A stretch of 64,000 nt of DNA from Idiomarina zobellii (GTDB taxonomy: Bacteria > Pseudomonadota > Gammaproteobacteria > Enterobacterales > Alteromonadaceae), in assembly GCF_900100855.1 (NCBI RefSeq), contig NZ_FNCB01000001.1:124001-188000 (forward strand), in the 5' to 3' direction. Positions 19,654 through 29,559 of the stretch are shown piece by piece. The notes under the pieces were generated by a model. It saw only the letters and a program-made list of their open reading frames with translations, was not told the origin of the DNA and ran no database searches. Made by a program: the position numbers and the translations under genes. Numbering within the stretch: the stretch's first letter is position 1; each line of letters starts with the position of its first letter.

Positions 19654-20872
19654 ATCGAAGCGCCTCCGAAGGTTGCGTGTGAGCCGCCCGTAACGCTGGG
19701 TAAACCGTCGCTAGAATGGTTAGTGCAATAGCGGCGACTGCTATCAAGAAAATTTGTCCTGCATGAATCGATACGGGTAAACCGCCGTTACCCACGGCCA
19801 GGCCTCCGCCCATTAACGCCATAATGTCATTCAAAAACAGACTGACCAGCAGCCCGAGAATAACGCCAATAATGGAGCCCACCACGCCGTTGTAAGAGCC
19901 TTGCATCAGAAATACCGACCGAATGCTTTTATGAGAAAGACCTATAGTCTGCAAAATAGCAATATCGTGACGCTTATCATTTATTACCATAATAAGCGCC
20001 GACAACGTATTAAACGCGGCCACCGCAATAATCAGCGCCAGCATCAACCACATCATGCGCTTCTCCATGCCCACCGCTTCAAACAACTGGCCATAACTTG
20101 AACGCCAGTCAGACAGAGTAAACTCGGTTTTGCTACGAATGTTCTCTGCCACGGCAGGCGCCTTGAACGCGTCGTCCAAATACAGTTGCAAGCCGGTTAC
20201 GGTGTCTCGCGGCAAACGAATTAAACGGGCAAGGTCATCGCCATGTGCAAAAACCACCGAGTCATCGACTTCAGAGCCCATGGAGAATATCCCGCTGATA
20301 ACAAAACGTCGCTGTGAGGGAACCAACCCAAAAGGCGTATAAACACCACCTTCTGCGGCCACCAAACGCACAGTATCGCCCGGCGTTAAGCCTTGTCTTT
20401 GCGCCAGCCTTTCCCCAATAATTAAGTGGTAGTCGCCGGCGTTTAATGAAGTCCACTGCCCCTGTGTCAATTTGTTTCGTAACGAGTCCGGCAGCTCAGC
20501 TTTATTAGGGTAAATACCCTGCACTTGAGCCACAGAAAGCTTTTCATTTAATTGCAAGATGGCTTGAGTTTGAACATAAGGAAGTGTTTGTTGCACTGCG
20601 TCAATGTCCGGCAGCGCTTTGCGGGCGTCTTGCCAATTCGATAACTGGCGCGAGTTGTTTGTGTCATGCACCGTCACTTGAGGTACTGCACCTAAAATGC
20701 GCTCTTTCAGCTGTCCTTCAAAGCCATTCATAACGGACATGACCACCACCAACGCCATAACCCCCAGCGCAATGCCGATAAAAGCGAAGCGATTAATAAA
20801 GGCGGTAAAGGGTGATCCCTGTCGCGAGCGACTGTAACGCAGTCCGATAAACAGCTCGACGGGCTGAAACAT
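19646..20872 (-). CDS. lolC: Lipoprotein-releasing ABC transporter permease LolC
   Basis: This 408-residue first gene of lolCDE has the family N-terminus [24 protein letters not shown], a single helix (about 25-48), a periplasmic domain carrying the hook region for LolA contact, and three C-terminal helices. It resembles LolE along the whole length, as expected for the paralogous pair. The operon promoter should lie in the 85-nt gap to the divergent PilZ-like gene. Confidence 0.94.
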   Translation of the reverse strand: MFQPVELFIGLRYSRSRQGSPFTAFINRFAFIGIALGVMALVVVMSVMNGFEGQLKERILGAVPQVTVHDTNNSRQLSNWQDARKALPDIDAVQQTLPYVQTQAILQLNEKLSVAQVQGIYPNKAELPDSLRNKLTQGQWTSLNAGDYHLIIGERLAQRQGLTPGDTVRLVAAEGGVYTPFGLVPSQRRFVISGIFSMGSEVDDSVVFAHGDDLARLIRLPRDTVTGLQLYLDDAFKAPAVAENIRSKTEFTLSDWRSSYGQLFEAVGMEKRMMWLMLALIIAVAAFNTLSALIMVINDKRHDIAILQTIGLSHKSIRSVFLMQGSYNGVVGSIIGVILGLLVSLFLNDIMALMGGGLAVGNGGLPVSIHAGQIFLIAVAAIALTILATVYPALRAAHTQPSEALRYD

Positions 20873-20957
20873 GTTCCCTCAATGTTTTTGTGGTTGCTAA
20901 TTCATTACGAGCAAGGATAATGACTTGTTAACAGCCTGACAACTAAAAGCAGAGGCA

Positions 20958-21599
20958 ATGATGCAATCGCAGACATCGATGACAGCACCAATAGGCGATT
21001 TCTTCACCGTGCAGGAAGACTTCCCGGTTAACCTGGTACCGCTAGAGAATACTGATCAGCTGCCAACCGATGAGGAGTTTGAAACACAAATTCCTGAACT
21101 GTTTTTAATTGCCTCTAGCATGGCTGAAAACGACACCCAGAAAATACAAGCCATTAAAGTCGAGCAACCTGCCGGCAGCGCTCTTGTTGACTTCCTTGAG
21201 CAGCAGCACAAACGCATGAATATTCTGCTGGGCTATATGCTTCGTAATGAAGACGATGCGACACACCGCTTTTCCGGAAAAGAATATGGCGGCGGCGGTA
21301 TTCGGGTGATTTCAGGCTCACCACTAGAAAGCGGCCAATTATTTCAGGCGAAGCTGTTTTTTAAAGAAGAAGCACTGGCTATATTCTGCTATGTCCGTCT
21401 TGAGAGCTCAGAAGCGCTCGACGATAACGACACCTACTTATGCACCCTAACTTTCGAGCGTATCCGCGAAGAAGACCAGGAACTCCTCATACGTGCCAGC
21501 CTGCACGCGCAAAGTCGCCAATTAAAGCAGCGCTCTAAACAACGCCGCGAACAAAAAGATAATGCAGAGGAAAAAGCTGACGACTCATCCAATTCCTAG
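20958..21599 (+). CDS. PilZ-like domain protein upstream of mfd
   Basis: A 213-residue soluble protein with an acidic N-terminus and a strongly charged, disordered Lys/Arg/Gln tail (about 185-213). The middle part (about 75-175) has the spacing of a PilZ barrel (sections beginning RFSGKEY, GGIRVISGSPLESGQL and FCYVRLES), ending TFERIREEDQELLIR, which resembles PilZ C-terminal strands. I cannot see the canonical RxxxR and (D/N)xSxxG c-di-GMP motifs cleanly, so it may be atypical or non-binding. It has no close partner; mfd follows after 71 nt. Confidence 0.6.
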   Translation: MMQSQTSMTAPIGDFFTVQEDFPVNLVPLENTDQLPTDEEFETQIPELFLIASSMAENDTQKIQAIKVEQPAGSALVDFLEQQHKRMNILLGYMLRNEDDATHRFSGKEYGGGGIRVISGSPLESGQLFQAKLFFKEEALAIFCYVRLESSEALDDNDTYLCTLTFERIREEDQELLIRASLHAQSRQLKQRSKQRREQKDNAEEKADDSSNS

Positions 21600-21670
21600 T
21601 CATTTTCAGTATAATACCGTCGTTCGCGCAGCTTTTACTGCAACCTTTTTAACGTAACTATTGAGTAGTC

Positions 21671-24600
21671 ATGACTAAGGCATCTGTATTACGACCGCCC
21701 TTTCCTTCATCTAAAGACAAAGACATTACCTGGCAGGAGCTCCAAGGTAGTTCTCCGGCACTTGCTCTGGCCAAACTGATTGACTCGACTCCGGGCCGGG
21801 TATTGGTGGTTACTGCCGATGCCAATCAGGCCTATCGCCTTGAGGAGGAAGTTAAGTTTTTTGCCGACGAACACACCGAGTATCATGACGACATAACACT
21901 CTTTCCAGACTGGGAAACTCTGCCCTACGACAGTTTCTCACCGCATCAGGATATTATCTCTGACCGTCTGTCAGTGCTGGCACGTCTGCCCTCTGCCAAG
22001 CGTGGTGCGCTTATTGTCAGCGTCAATACCTTGATGCACCGCATTGCCCCAACCTCTTACGTGTCGGGACAGGCTCTACAAATAGAAAAAGGCCAGCAAC
22101 TGGATGCCATTAAGTTGCGGGAAAAACTGGAGCGAGCTGGCTACCGGCATGTTAATCAGGTTATGGAGCACGGTGAATTCAGTGCGCGTGGCTCCATTTT
22201 AGATTTGTTCCCAATGGGTAGCGAAACGCCTTATCGACTGGACTTTTTCGATGACGAAGTTGACACCATTCGTCCATTTGACCCGGAAACACAGCTGTCA
22301 AAAGACCCAATAGAAGATATTAATCTGCTGCCGGCGCACGAATTCCCAATGACTAAAACCGCGATTGAGCGGTTCCGTGCCCAGTATCGCGAGCGTTTTG
22401 AAGCCAGTACCGAGCGCGAATCGGTTTATCAGCAAGTCAGTAAAGGCCAGCTACCCGGCGGCATTGAATACTATTTGCCGCTGTTTTTTGAGGAAACGGC
22501 TTCATTATTTGACTACTTACCTGAAGACACGGTTCTGGTGACCTTTGGCAACATTCAGGCAAGCCTTGAGCGACTCTGGCAGGACATTAATCACCGTTAC
22601 GACCAACGCCAGTTCGACCCATTGCGTCCGCTACTGCACCCTAATGAGGTGTTTTTACCTGTCGATGCGATTCACTCTAACTTTAAGGAGTATCGACGAG
22701 TACGAGCCAGCGTTCCTGCCGACATGGCACAACCGGGTTCCGTACAATTTGAGTCTCAGGCAGTGACTGAGATAGCCGCAGATCACCAGCAAAAGGCGCC
22801 TTTTGAAAAGCTCAATAAAGTTATCACTAATGCGCTCGAGAACTCAGAGCGGGTTATTATTTCTGGTGAAACAGCCGGCCGACGCGAAGCACTGAGAGAA
22901 ATCATTGCGAAACTGGGTCATAAAGTCACGCTGTGCCAGCATTTAGGAGACGCACCTGCAAAAGGTGTTGGATTAATTGTCAGCCCCATCGTCAACTCCT
23001 TTTACTTACCCGACGCCAAACTCTGGTTCATTACAGAAACGGAGCTTTTCGGCAGCCGCGTAGTACAAAGTCGTCGACGCGAACAAAAAGCAACCGTCAG
23101 TGCCGATACCCTCATTCGCAATCTGGCGGAACTGCAACCCGGTCAACCCGTGGTTCACCTTGACCATGGCGTGGGCCGTTATAAGGGGCTCACAACACTG
23201 GACGCCGGTAACGTCACTACCGAGTTTGTCACCATTGAATATGCAGGTGGCTCGAAGCTTTATGTGCCAGTGGCTAATCTTAATGTTCTGAGTCGATACA
23301 GCGGTGGCGAAGAAAGCCATGCACCACTGCATAAGCTGGGTAACGACACTTGGGAAAAAGCTAAAAAACGTGCGGCAGAGAAAGTGCGGGATGTTGCTGC
23401 TGAACTGCTCGACATCTACGCTCGCCGAGAGGCTAAGCCCGGTTACCCGTTCAAAATTAACGATGAAGACTACCAACGCTTTGCAGCAGGCTTTCCGTTT
23501 GAGGAAACCATCGATCAGCAAGCCGCCATTGAAGCTGTTAAAAATGATATGCAGCAACCAAGAGCTATGGACCGACTGGTTTGTGGTGACGTTGGTTTCG
23601 GTAAAACGGAAGTGGCCATGCGCGGCGCCTTTATTGCGGTAAACGAAGGCAAACAAGTCATGGTGCTGGTACCAACCACCTTGCTGGCTCAGCAGCATTA
23701 CGAGAATTTCAGCGACCGCTTCGCCGATATGCCAGTGCGTGTCGAGGTACTTTCACGCTTTAAAACAGCCAAGCAGTCCAACGCCATTCTTAGCGACCTG
23801 GCTGACGGTAAAGTCGATATTATTATCGGCACACACAAGTTGCTGCAGGACACGGTAAAATGCCGTGATCTTGGCTTGCTGATTGTCGATGAGGAGCATC
23901 GCTTTGGGGTGCGCCAGAAGGAAACCATTAAACGACTGCGAGCTGATGTCGACATTCTGACATTAACCGCAACCCCGATTCCTCGAACACTGAACATGGC
24001 CATGAATAACATTCGTGACCTGTCGATAATCGCGACACCACCGGCGAAGCGCCTGGCGGTTAAAACCTTCGTGCGTGAATACGACGAGCCAACAGTGCGA
24101 GAAGCCATTCTGCGTGAAATATTGCGTGGCGGTCAGGTGTACTTCCTGCACAACAACGTAGAAACCATTGAGAAAACCGCCCGCGACATTGAAGAGCTGG
24201 TCCCTGAAGCTCGTGTCACTATTGCCCACGGCCAAATGCGGGAGCGTGAACTTGAGCAAATTATGTCGGACTTCTACCACCAGCGATTTAACGTATTGGT
24301 GTGTACGACCATCATTGAGACCGGCATAGATATACCAAGCGCTAATACCATTATTATGGATCGCGCCGACCATCTAGGCCTTGCGCAAATGCACCAGCTG
24401 CGTGGCCGTGTCGGACGTTCTCACCATCAGGCGTATGCTTATTTACTGACCCCTCACCCCAAACGGATGACCAAAGACGCAGCGAAGCGCCTGGAGGCCA
24501 TTTCTCAGTTGGAAGATTTGGGCGCTGGCTTCATGTTGGCCACCCATGATCTTGAAATTCGTGGCGCCGGAGAATTGCTTGGCGACGATCAGAGCGGCCA

Positions 24601-25150
24601 AATTGAGAGCATTGGCTTTACCTTATACATGGACATGCTCGAGCAAGCCGTAGACGCCTTAAAAGCAGGCAAAGAGCCGTCGCTGTCTCAACTTCTGCAT
24701 GAGCGCTCAGAAATTGACTTGAAGTTACCGGCGCTACTGCCTGACGACTATATTCCGGATATTAATAATCGCCTTAGCCTGTATAAGCGCATTGCTAATT
24801 GCGAAACCAATAAAGAAATTGATGACATTCAGGTGGAGTTAATTGACCGCTTTGGACTACTGCCTGACGCCGCTAAGAACTTGTTGCGTCAAACCAGTCT
24901 AAGAAACCATGCCGAACAATTGGGCATTCGCAAAGTGGATGTGGGTAATCAGGGCGGTGTCATTGAGTTTGCTGATAACACTAAGATAAACCCGGAAGTG
25001 ATTATCGGCTTAATTCAAAAAGCACCGCATCATTACAAACTGGACGGTCCAAACCGCCTGCGCATCAGTCAGTCGCTTGAAGATACTCAAAGCCGCTTAA
25101 AACTGATAGAGTCATTACTTAATGAGTTTTCTGAACAGTCGGAAGCCTAG
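21671..25150 (+). CDS. mfd: Transcription-repair coupling factor
   Basis: This 1159-residue translocase removes RNA polymerase stalled at DNA lesions and recruits UvrA. The N-terminal UvrB-like region (1-350), the RNA-polymerase interaction domain (PGQPVVHLDHGVGRYKG at about 480-560), the translocase motor (Walker A GDVGFGKTEVAMR, DEEH box, TATPIPRTLNMA) and a C-terminal TRCF domain are all present. Length is close to E. coli Mfd (1148). It is followed by csiV after 20 nt. A 230-residue frame on the opposite strand is a shadow. Confidence 0.98.
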   Translation: MTKASVLRPPFPSSKDKDITWQELQGSSPALALAKLIDSTPGRVLVVTADANQAYRLEEEVKFFADEHTEYHDDITLFPDWETLPYDSFSPHQDIISDRLSVLARLPSAKRGALIVSVNTLMHRIAPTSYVSGQALQIEKGQQLDAIKLREKLERAGYRHVNQVMEHGEFSARGSILDLFPMGSETPYRLDFFDDEVDTIRPFDPETQLSKDPIEDINLLPAHEFPMTKTAIERFRAQYRERFEASTERESVYQQVSKGQLPGGIEYYLPLFFEETASLFDYLPEDTVLVTFGNIQASLERLWQDINHRYDQRQFDPLRPLLHPNEVFLPVDAIHSNFKEYRRVRASVPADMAQPGSVQFESQAVTEIAADHQQKAPFEKLNKVITNALENSERVIISGETAGRREALREIIAKLGHKVTLCQHLGDAPAKGVGLIVSPIVNSFYLPDAKLWFITETELFGSRVVQSRRREQKATVSADTLIRNLAELQPGQPVVHLDHGVGRYKGLTTLDAGNVTTEFVTIEYAGGSKLYVPVANLNVLSRYSGGEESHAPLHKLGNDTWEKAKKRAAEKVRDVAAELLDIYARREAKPGYPFKINDEDYQRFAAGFPFEETIDQQAAIEAVKNDMQQPRAMDRLVCGDVGFGKTEVAMRGAFIAVNEGKQVMVLVPTTLLAQQHYENFSDRFADMPVRVEVLSRFKTAKQSNAILSDLADGKVDIIIGTHKLLQDTVKCRDLGLLIVDEEHRFGVRQKETIKRLRADVDILTLTATPIPRTLNMAMNNIRDLSIIATPPAKRLAVKTFVREYDEPTVREAILREILRGGQVYFLHNNVETIEKTARDIEELVPEARVTIAHGQMRERELEQIMSDFYHQRFNVLVCTTIIETGIDIPSANTIIMDRADHLGLAQMHQLRGRVGRSHHQAYAYLLTPHPKRMTKDAAKRLEAISQLEDLGAGFMLATHDLEIRGAGELLGDDQSGQIESIGFTLYMDMLEQAVDALKAGKEPSLSQLLHERSEIDLKLPALLPDDYIPDINNRLSLYKRIANCETNKEIDDIQVELIDRFGLLPDAAKNLLRQTSLRNHAEQLGIRKVDVGNQGGVIEFADNTKINPEVIIGLIQKAPHHYKLDGPNRLRISQSLEDTQSRLKLIESLLNEFSEQSEA

Positions 25151-25170
25151 CGCACAAGGAGAGCAAATTA

Positions 25171-26265
25171 ATGGCGTCAGTCACCAGTCTGATTAAACAC
25201 AGTTTAATTGCTGCTATTGCCGTTGCGGCAATTTACCCGGTTAGCGCGAAAGCTTTGCCGGATAAAGACTACTGGCGCTGGTTTGAAGTCGAAGTTCTGG
25301 TATTCAAACAACGCATTGCTGATGACTCCAGTGAACAATTCCAATTGTCACCGACTCACATTGAAAGTCGTAACGAAAGAAATTTAATTGCGCCTTTCAT
25401 AAATCAAAAACCGCGGGCCTTAATCAGTGGATTACCCGTTTGTGAGCCATTAGACGAGACTCAACAAATTGATTTAGCCTGTCGCTATGAAAACGAAGAG
25501 CAATGGATTCCGATTGCCGGTAACCCTTTAGCTCCGCCAGCGCCGCTTATGGCGTTGCCTGAAACCCCGGTGGTCATTGACGGCAAGGGTGGCGACATTA
25601 ATACCGCAGCAGCCCCGTTTTTAGTGCCTGCTGACAAGCTGGAGCTCAATGAAATTCGTACCGAGCTTGAAGAAAAAGGCCATGCTAAGCCGTTATTACA
25701 CCTAGCCTGGCGCCAACCGGTTTTCAAAAAAGGTGTTGGTCCCAAGTACCGTCTATTTGCCGGAACAAATTACTCGAATGACTTCTTTTATGATGGCTTC
25801 CCTAAAAAAGACGATGAGTTTATAGCGCCATTGGAAAACCAAAGTAGTCATGCGCTTCAGTCCGATATTGAGCAATTGTTTGCACTTATTGAAAGCGGTC
25901 GTAAGCCCTTTAAACCTTTAAGCAAAATACCGCAGCCAGAGCAAATGCGGTCGTTAAATGAGAAGAACCCGCTGGTTTGGGAGTTTGACGGTCTTATCGA
26001 CATATACCTTATTGGTAACTACCTGCACATTGACGGCGAATTCAATTTACGGGAAAAAAGCAGCCTGGAGCGCATTGGTAATAGCATTGAAGAACAGGCA
26101 CAACTCGCTTTAGCTGGTGCGCAAACCGATACAGAGTTTTTACGCAGTTATTACTTCTCGCAACTGCGCCGCGTAATTAGCCACGAAACACATTACTTTG
26201 ATCATCCGAGACTCGGTGTTGTCGTCCAAATTCGTCGAACTGACTTGTCAGCTCCACGATACTAA
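25171..26265 (+). CDS. csiV: CsiV-family periplasmic protein
   Basis: A 364-residue exported protein of the CsiV family. In Vibrio the namesake binds peptidoglycan and is needed with LpoA/PBP1A under D-amino-acid stress. A signal peptide covers about residues 1-28 (AIAVAAIYPVSAKA). It is followed by the family hallmark YWRWFEVEVLVFKQR, and the C-terminus carries SQLRRVISHETHYFDHPRLGVVVQIRR, also typical. AAGGAGAGC precedes the ATG. It follows mfd by 20 nt and precedes the marR-type gene by 14 nt, so read-through between these is likely. Confidence 0.82.
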   Translation: MASVTSLIKHSLIAAIAVAAIYPVSAKALPDKDYWRWFEVEVLVFKQRIADDSSEQFQLSPTHIESRNERNLIAPFINQKPRALISGLPVCEPLDETQQIDLACRYENEEQWIPIAGNPLAPPAPLMALPETPVVIDGKGGDINTAAAPFLVPADKLELNEIRTELEEKGHAKPLLHLAWRQPVFKKGVGPKYRLFAGTNYSNDFFYDGFPKKDDEFIAPLENQSSHALQSDIEQLFALIESGRKPFKPLSKIPQPEQMRSLNEKNPLVWEFDGLIDIYLIGNYLHIDGEFNLREKSSLERIGNSIEEQAQLALAGAQTDTEFLRSYYFSQLRRVISHETHYFDHPRLGVVVQIRRTDLSAPRY

Positions 26266-26279
26266 AACGGAGACCGATA

Positions 26280-26759
26280 ATGGAAAAGTACGAAGAGCTT
26301 TTATTGGCACTCAGAAAAGTGATTAGAGCCATTGACCTCTATTCCAAGCAACTCAACAAGTATTCCGGGCTCACTGCCCCGCAGCTGCTTATTCTAAGAG
26401 AAATTAAAGCCGCCGATGGCATTACCGCCAGTAAAGTGGCTCAGAATATTAATTTAAGTCCCGCCACTGTTTCTAACGTGATTGAGCGGCTCGAACATCG
26501 TCAGCTTATTCACCGGCATCGCAGTGAACAGGACAAGCGTCGGGTGTCACTGTATTTGACCGACAGCGGAATGGAGTTATTGAATAAAGCGCCACAGCCG
26601 TTGCAGGAAGACTTTATTGAAAAGTTTCAGGCGTTAGAAGAATGGGAGCAGTCCTTACTGCTCTCTTCCATGCAGCGCATTGCCAATATGATGGATGCTG
26701 AACGACTCGACGCTGCCCCGGTGTTAGAAGTCGGTAGTTATCACAAACTGGATCATTAA
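26280..26759 (+). CDS. MarR-family transcriptional regulator
   Basis: A 159-residue winged-helix regulator. The recognition region is about residues 35-95 (LTAPQLLILREIKAADGITASKVAQNINLSPATVSNVIERLE), followed by the wing HRHRSEQDKRRVSLYLT, which fits MarR. The ATG has GGAGACC upstream. The stop is separated by only 2 nt from the start of the secreted nuclease gene (TAATTATG), so the two are translationally linked and the regulator may control its own unit. The ligand is unknown. Confidence 0.88.
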   Translation: MEKYEELLLALRKVIRAIDLYSKQLNKYSGLTAPQLLILREIKAADGITASKVAQNINLSPATVSNVIERLEHRQLIHRHRSEQDKRRVSLYLTDSGMELLNKAPQPLQEDFIEKFQALEEWEQSLLLSSMQRIANMMDAERLDAAPVLEVGSYHKLDH

Positions 26760-26761
26760 TT

Positions 26762-28558
26762 ATGACTGCTTCACTGTTCACACGAGCTTCGCTCATCACA
26801 GCGTTAATAGCTGCGGCCTCTCCATTTGCCGCAGCCGCTGATGTCTGTAAAACCGACAACCCAAATATTACGCCCATTAATGCCGTTCAGGGCAGCAGCT
26901 TTAACTCACCGATGGTCGACACTCGCGTCACGGTGAGAGGTATCGTAACGGCCAGCTGGCAAGCCGAAAAAAAGCTTGGCGGCTTCTTTATTGAAAGTGC
27001 GCCAGATGACGCTGACGACAATGACAAGACGTCTGAAGGCTTATTCGTGCAAGCAGACAACCACATTAGTAACGTGTCGCCCAAGGACACTATTGTTCTT
27101 TCCGGAGTCATTCAGGAAATCAACGATGTCACTACCTTAACCGAGGTTAACGAACTGACTACCTGTGGGTCTCTTGATGCTTTACCGGCAGCCACTCAGT
27201 TTACTCTGCCTGCAGCCGATAAAAGCGACTTTGAGCGTGTCGAAGGCATGCGCGTAACACTTTCCAGTAGTAATAATGAGCCTCTCACCGTTTCAGGCAA
27301 TTACAATTACTCGCGCTACGGCTTTGTAGATGTTTCTGCGGGTCGTTTATGGACACCGTCGCAGGTTGTTAATCCTGGTGACGAAGCCCGTGAACTGTCA
27401 GCAAAAAACGAGCTCAATCGCATTCAAATGGACGACAATAGCAACCAAAAAGAGCCTCGCCCATTGCCTTTTGACAGTTTATTTTCAGGTCCTCAGAAGA
27501 GTTTACGTACAGGCTCTGAAATAGAGCCGTTAGTTGGCGTAGTCAGTCAATTTAATAACCGTTATCGGTTTCAGCCATTAGACACGCCGCAACTCAAAGG
27601 GCCCGGAAAACCGATTGTTTCTGACACTCCCGAAAAAGCCGGGGGCACACTAAGAGTCGCCAGTTTTAACGTGTTAAATTTCTTTAATGGTAATGGCCAG
27701 GGGCAAGGCTTTCCAACGCCACGCGGCGCCGATACGCCAGAAGAAATGAAACGGCAACAAACCAAAATAGTGTCGGCAATAAACGCATTAAACGCCGATG
27801 TCATAGGTATTATGGAAGTTGAGAATGACGGTTTTGGCAAGCACAGTGCCATTCGACAGCTAGTCGATGCGCTAAACGAGTCCGGTTCAGTCACTTATTA
27901 CATCTCTGAACCGCAAGCTCAGCGCATTGGCGGTGACCAAATAACCGTTGGACTGATATACAACAAAGATACTGTCTCTGCGTCTTCTCACGCATTAATT
28001 AACACATCCGGTGCATTCGCTTGGGGAAGTCGCCCGCCGTTGGCACAAACACTGAAAGATAAAAACACTGGCGAAGAGTTTACTGTTATCGTTAACCACT
28101 TTAAGTCCAAAGGAAGCTGTCCGGAAGACAACGAAAGCCCAAATAGCAACCAAAATGACGGACAAGCTTGCTGGAACGACTTGCGGGTAAAATCTGCGGA
28201 GCAGCTGACTGAATGGATTGCAGAAGAAGCCTTCCCGAATGCGGTATTACTGGGTGACTTTAACGCCTATTACAAAGAAGATCCTATTCGTTACTTTTCA
28301 GAAAACGGCTTTCATAATCCATCAAAGGCAACTGACTATTCCTACGTTTATGACAGCCAGGCTGGCGCGCTTGACCATATCTTTGTGGCCGATACCCTAA
28401 AAGACAATGTTTCAGGCGTTTACCATTTACCGTTTAACGCTGACGAACCGTGGATTTATGACTACCGTAATGCGGACTTTTATGAACCAACGCCTTATCG
28501 TTCATCAGACCATGATCCATTAGTATTGGATTTGCGCTTTTCGGCATCGGGCATGTAG
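26762..28558 (+). CDS. ExeM/NucH-type secreted endonuclease
   Basis: A 598-residue exported nuclease. A signal peptide spans about 1-25 (ending SPFAAAADVC). An OB-fold/YhcR-like domain (about 30-170) precedes an endonuclease-exonuclease-phosphatase domain (about 295-598), whose active-site blocks are visible as VASFNVLNFF, IMEVEND, VNHFKSKGSC, LLGDFNAY and SDHDPLVLDL. Relatives in Shewanella (ExeM) and Vibrio degrade extracellular DNA for nutrient use and biofilm dispersal. No C-terminal membrane anchor is seen. Its last 64 nt overlap the convergent gene. Confidence 0.87.
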   Translation: MTASLFTRASLITALIAAASPFAAAADVCKTDNPNITPINAVQGSSFNSPMVDTRVTVRGIVTASWQAEKKLGGFFIESAPDDADDNDKTSEGLFVQADNHISNVSPKDTIVLSGVIQEINDVTTLTEVNELTTCGSLDALPAATQFTLPAADKSDFERVEGMRVTLSSSNNEPLTVSGNYNYSRYGFVDVSAGRLWTPSQVVNPGDEARELSAKNELNRIQMDDNSNQKEPRPLPFDSLFSGPQKSLRTGSEIEPLVGVVSQFNNRYRFQPLDTPQLKGPGKPIVSDTPEKAGGTLRVASFNVLNFFNGNGQGQGFPTPRGADTPEEMKRQQTKIVSAINALNADVIGIMEVENDGFGKHSAIRQLVDALNESGSVTYYISEPQAQRIGGDQITVGLIYNKDTVSASSHALINTSGAFAWGSRPPLAQTLKDKNTGEEFTVIVNHFKSKGSCPEDNESPNSNQNDGQACWNDLRVKSAEQLTEWIAEEAFPNAVLLGDFNAYYKEDPIRYFSENGFHNPSKATDYSYVYDSQAGALDHIFVADTLKDNVSGVYHLPFNADEPWIYDYRNADFYEPTPYRSSDHDPLVLDLRFSASGM

Positions 28559-29514
28559 GCGTTTGTAGTACCAAAGTGAACTTCGAACTCAATACCCACT
28601 AACCACTGGCCTTGCCGTTGCTCTTGTAAGTGATTACGAGGCCAGTGATAGCCCACCCAGCTTTCAACAAAAAACCATTCTCTTAAATAGCGCTGTCGGT
28701 TTAATAGCCGTAAACCATAGTCACTAATAGGCACCTCGTGGTCAGTTTGCCCCTCTATCCAAGTCTCCGTTGCCCAGGCCTTATCTTCGTTATATAAGTG
28801 ATATAGGCGTGCAGTTGAGCTCCAGCGCAGTCCTTCTGTTTCCTCAGCAAAAGTACCTAATGCCCCCCACTGTAACAGCCAACGTTCATCTAATGCCGAC
28901 TCATAATTGAAACGCTGCGAGACGCCAAAGCCATCGCTATCTCGCCAAAATGCTGCCGACTGAAATTTAAGCTGCTGTTTGTCCGATATGACAAAGCCCG
29001 TCATATAGCGTGCTCTCACGTAAGTATCAAAGCGCAAGCCACCGCGGATACCGACACTGTACGATACTCGATGCCCCTCATGTATCTCGGGGTCAAACCC
29101 CAATCCAACCAACCATTCTCGGTCAGATTCAGGCGAGCGTATCACCGACGGTTTACCCGTTGACTCTTCGTCTAAAAACTCGTCGTCATCAACACGCCCG
29201 ATAAACGCGGACACGTTATCTTTGAGGTTAGGCAATGCAACACGAGCACGAAACCGCGACTTAACCTCAAAACCGTCGTATTCGTCCCACTGCGGTGCTA
29301 CCGAAAGGCGCCCATACGAGCGGTGGTAGTCGTCTTCAAATTCGCCATCACCAAAAAGGCCGTCAAACCACAGTGCGGTTGCATCGACTGTGTCACCTAA
29401 ACCGACCCTGAATCCATCCAGCCAAAACTCGTCGTCCTTTTGTTCCTGCTCGGCTGCAAGGCTCGGTAAAGAGCAACTTAAGGTGAGAATAATTGAGTAA
29501 GTAATCTTTTTCAT
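28495..29514 (-). CDS. Predicted outer-membrane beta-barrel protein of unknown function
   Basis: A 339-residue protein with a clear signal peptide (MKKITYSIILTLSCSLPSLAA). It has a very acidic N-terminal mature part, then alternating aromatic/polar strands (for example WLVGLGFDPEIHEGHRVSYSVGIRGGLRF and YVRARYMTGFV) suggestive of a barrel. I do not recognise a named family. The C-terminus is odd: the barrel appears to end near WLVGIEFEVHFG, and the last 25 residues (PDAEKRKSNTNG...) come from the stretch antisense to the nuclease gene, so the stop may have been lost and the gene extended. Confidence 0.65.
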   Translation of the reverse strand: MKKITYSIILTLSCSLPSLAAEQEQKDDEFWLDGFRVGLGDTVDATALWFDGLFGDGEFEDDYHRSYGRLSVAPQWDEYDGFEVKSRFRARVALPNLKDNVSAFIGRVDDDEFLDEESTGKPSVIRSPESDREWLVGLGFDPEIHEGHRVSYSVGIRGGLRFDTYVRARYMTGFVISDKQQLKFQSAAFWRDSDGFGVSQRFNYESALDERWLLQWGALGTFAEETEGLRWSSTARLYHLYNEDKAWATETWIEGQTDHEVPISDYGLRLLNRQRYLREWFFVESWVGYHWPRNHLQEQRQGQWLVGIEFEVHFGTTNAYMPDAEKRKSNTNGSWSDER

Positions 29515-29559
29515 AAAAGTTGGTCTATAAAGTATTAACCCTGGCGTTTGGAGTTTGCC

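Noticed and set aside
23006-23698. 230-residue open frame antisense to mfd
   Set aside because: Lies wholly inside the conserved motor region of mfd and has no recognisable features or ribosome site.
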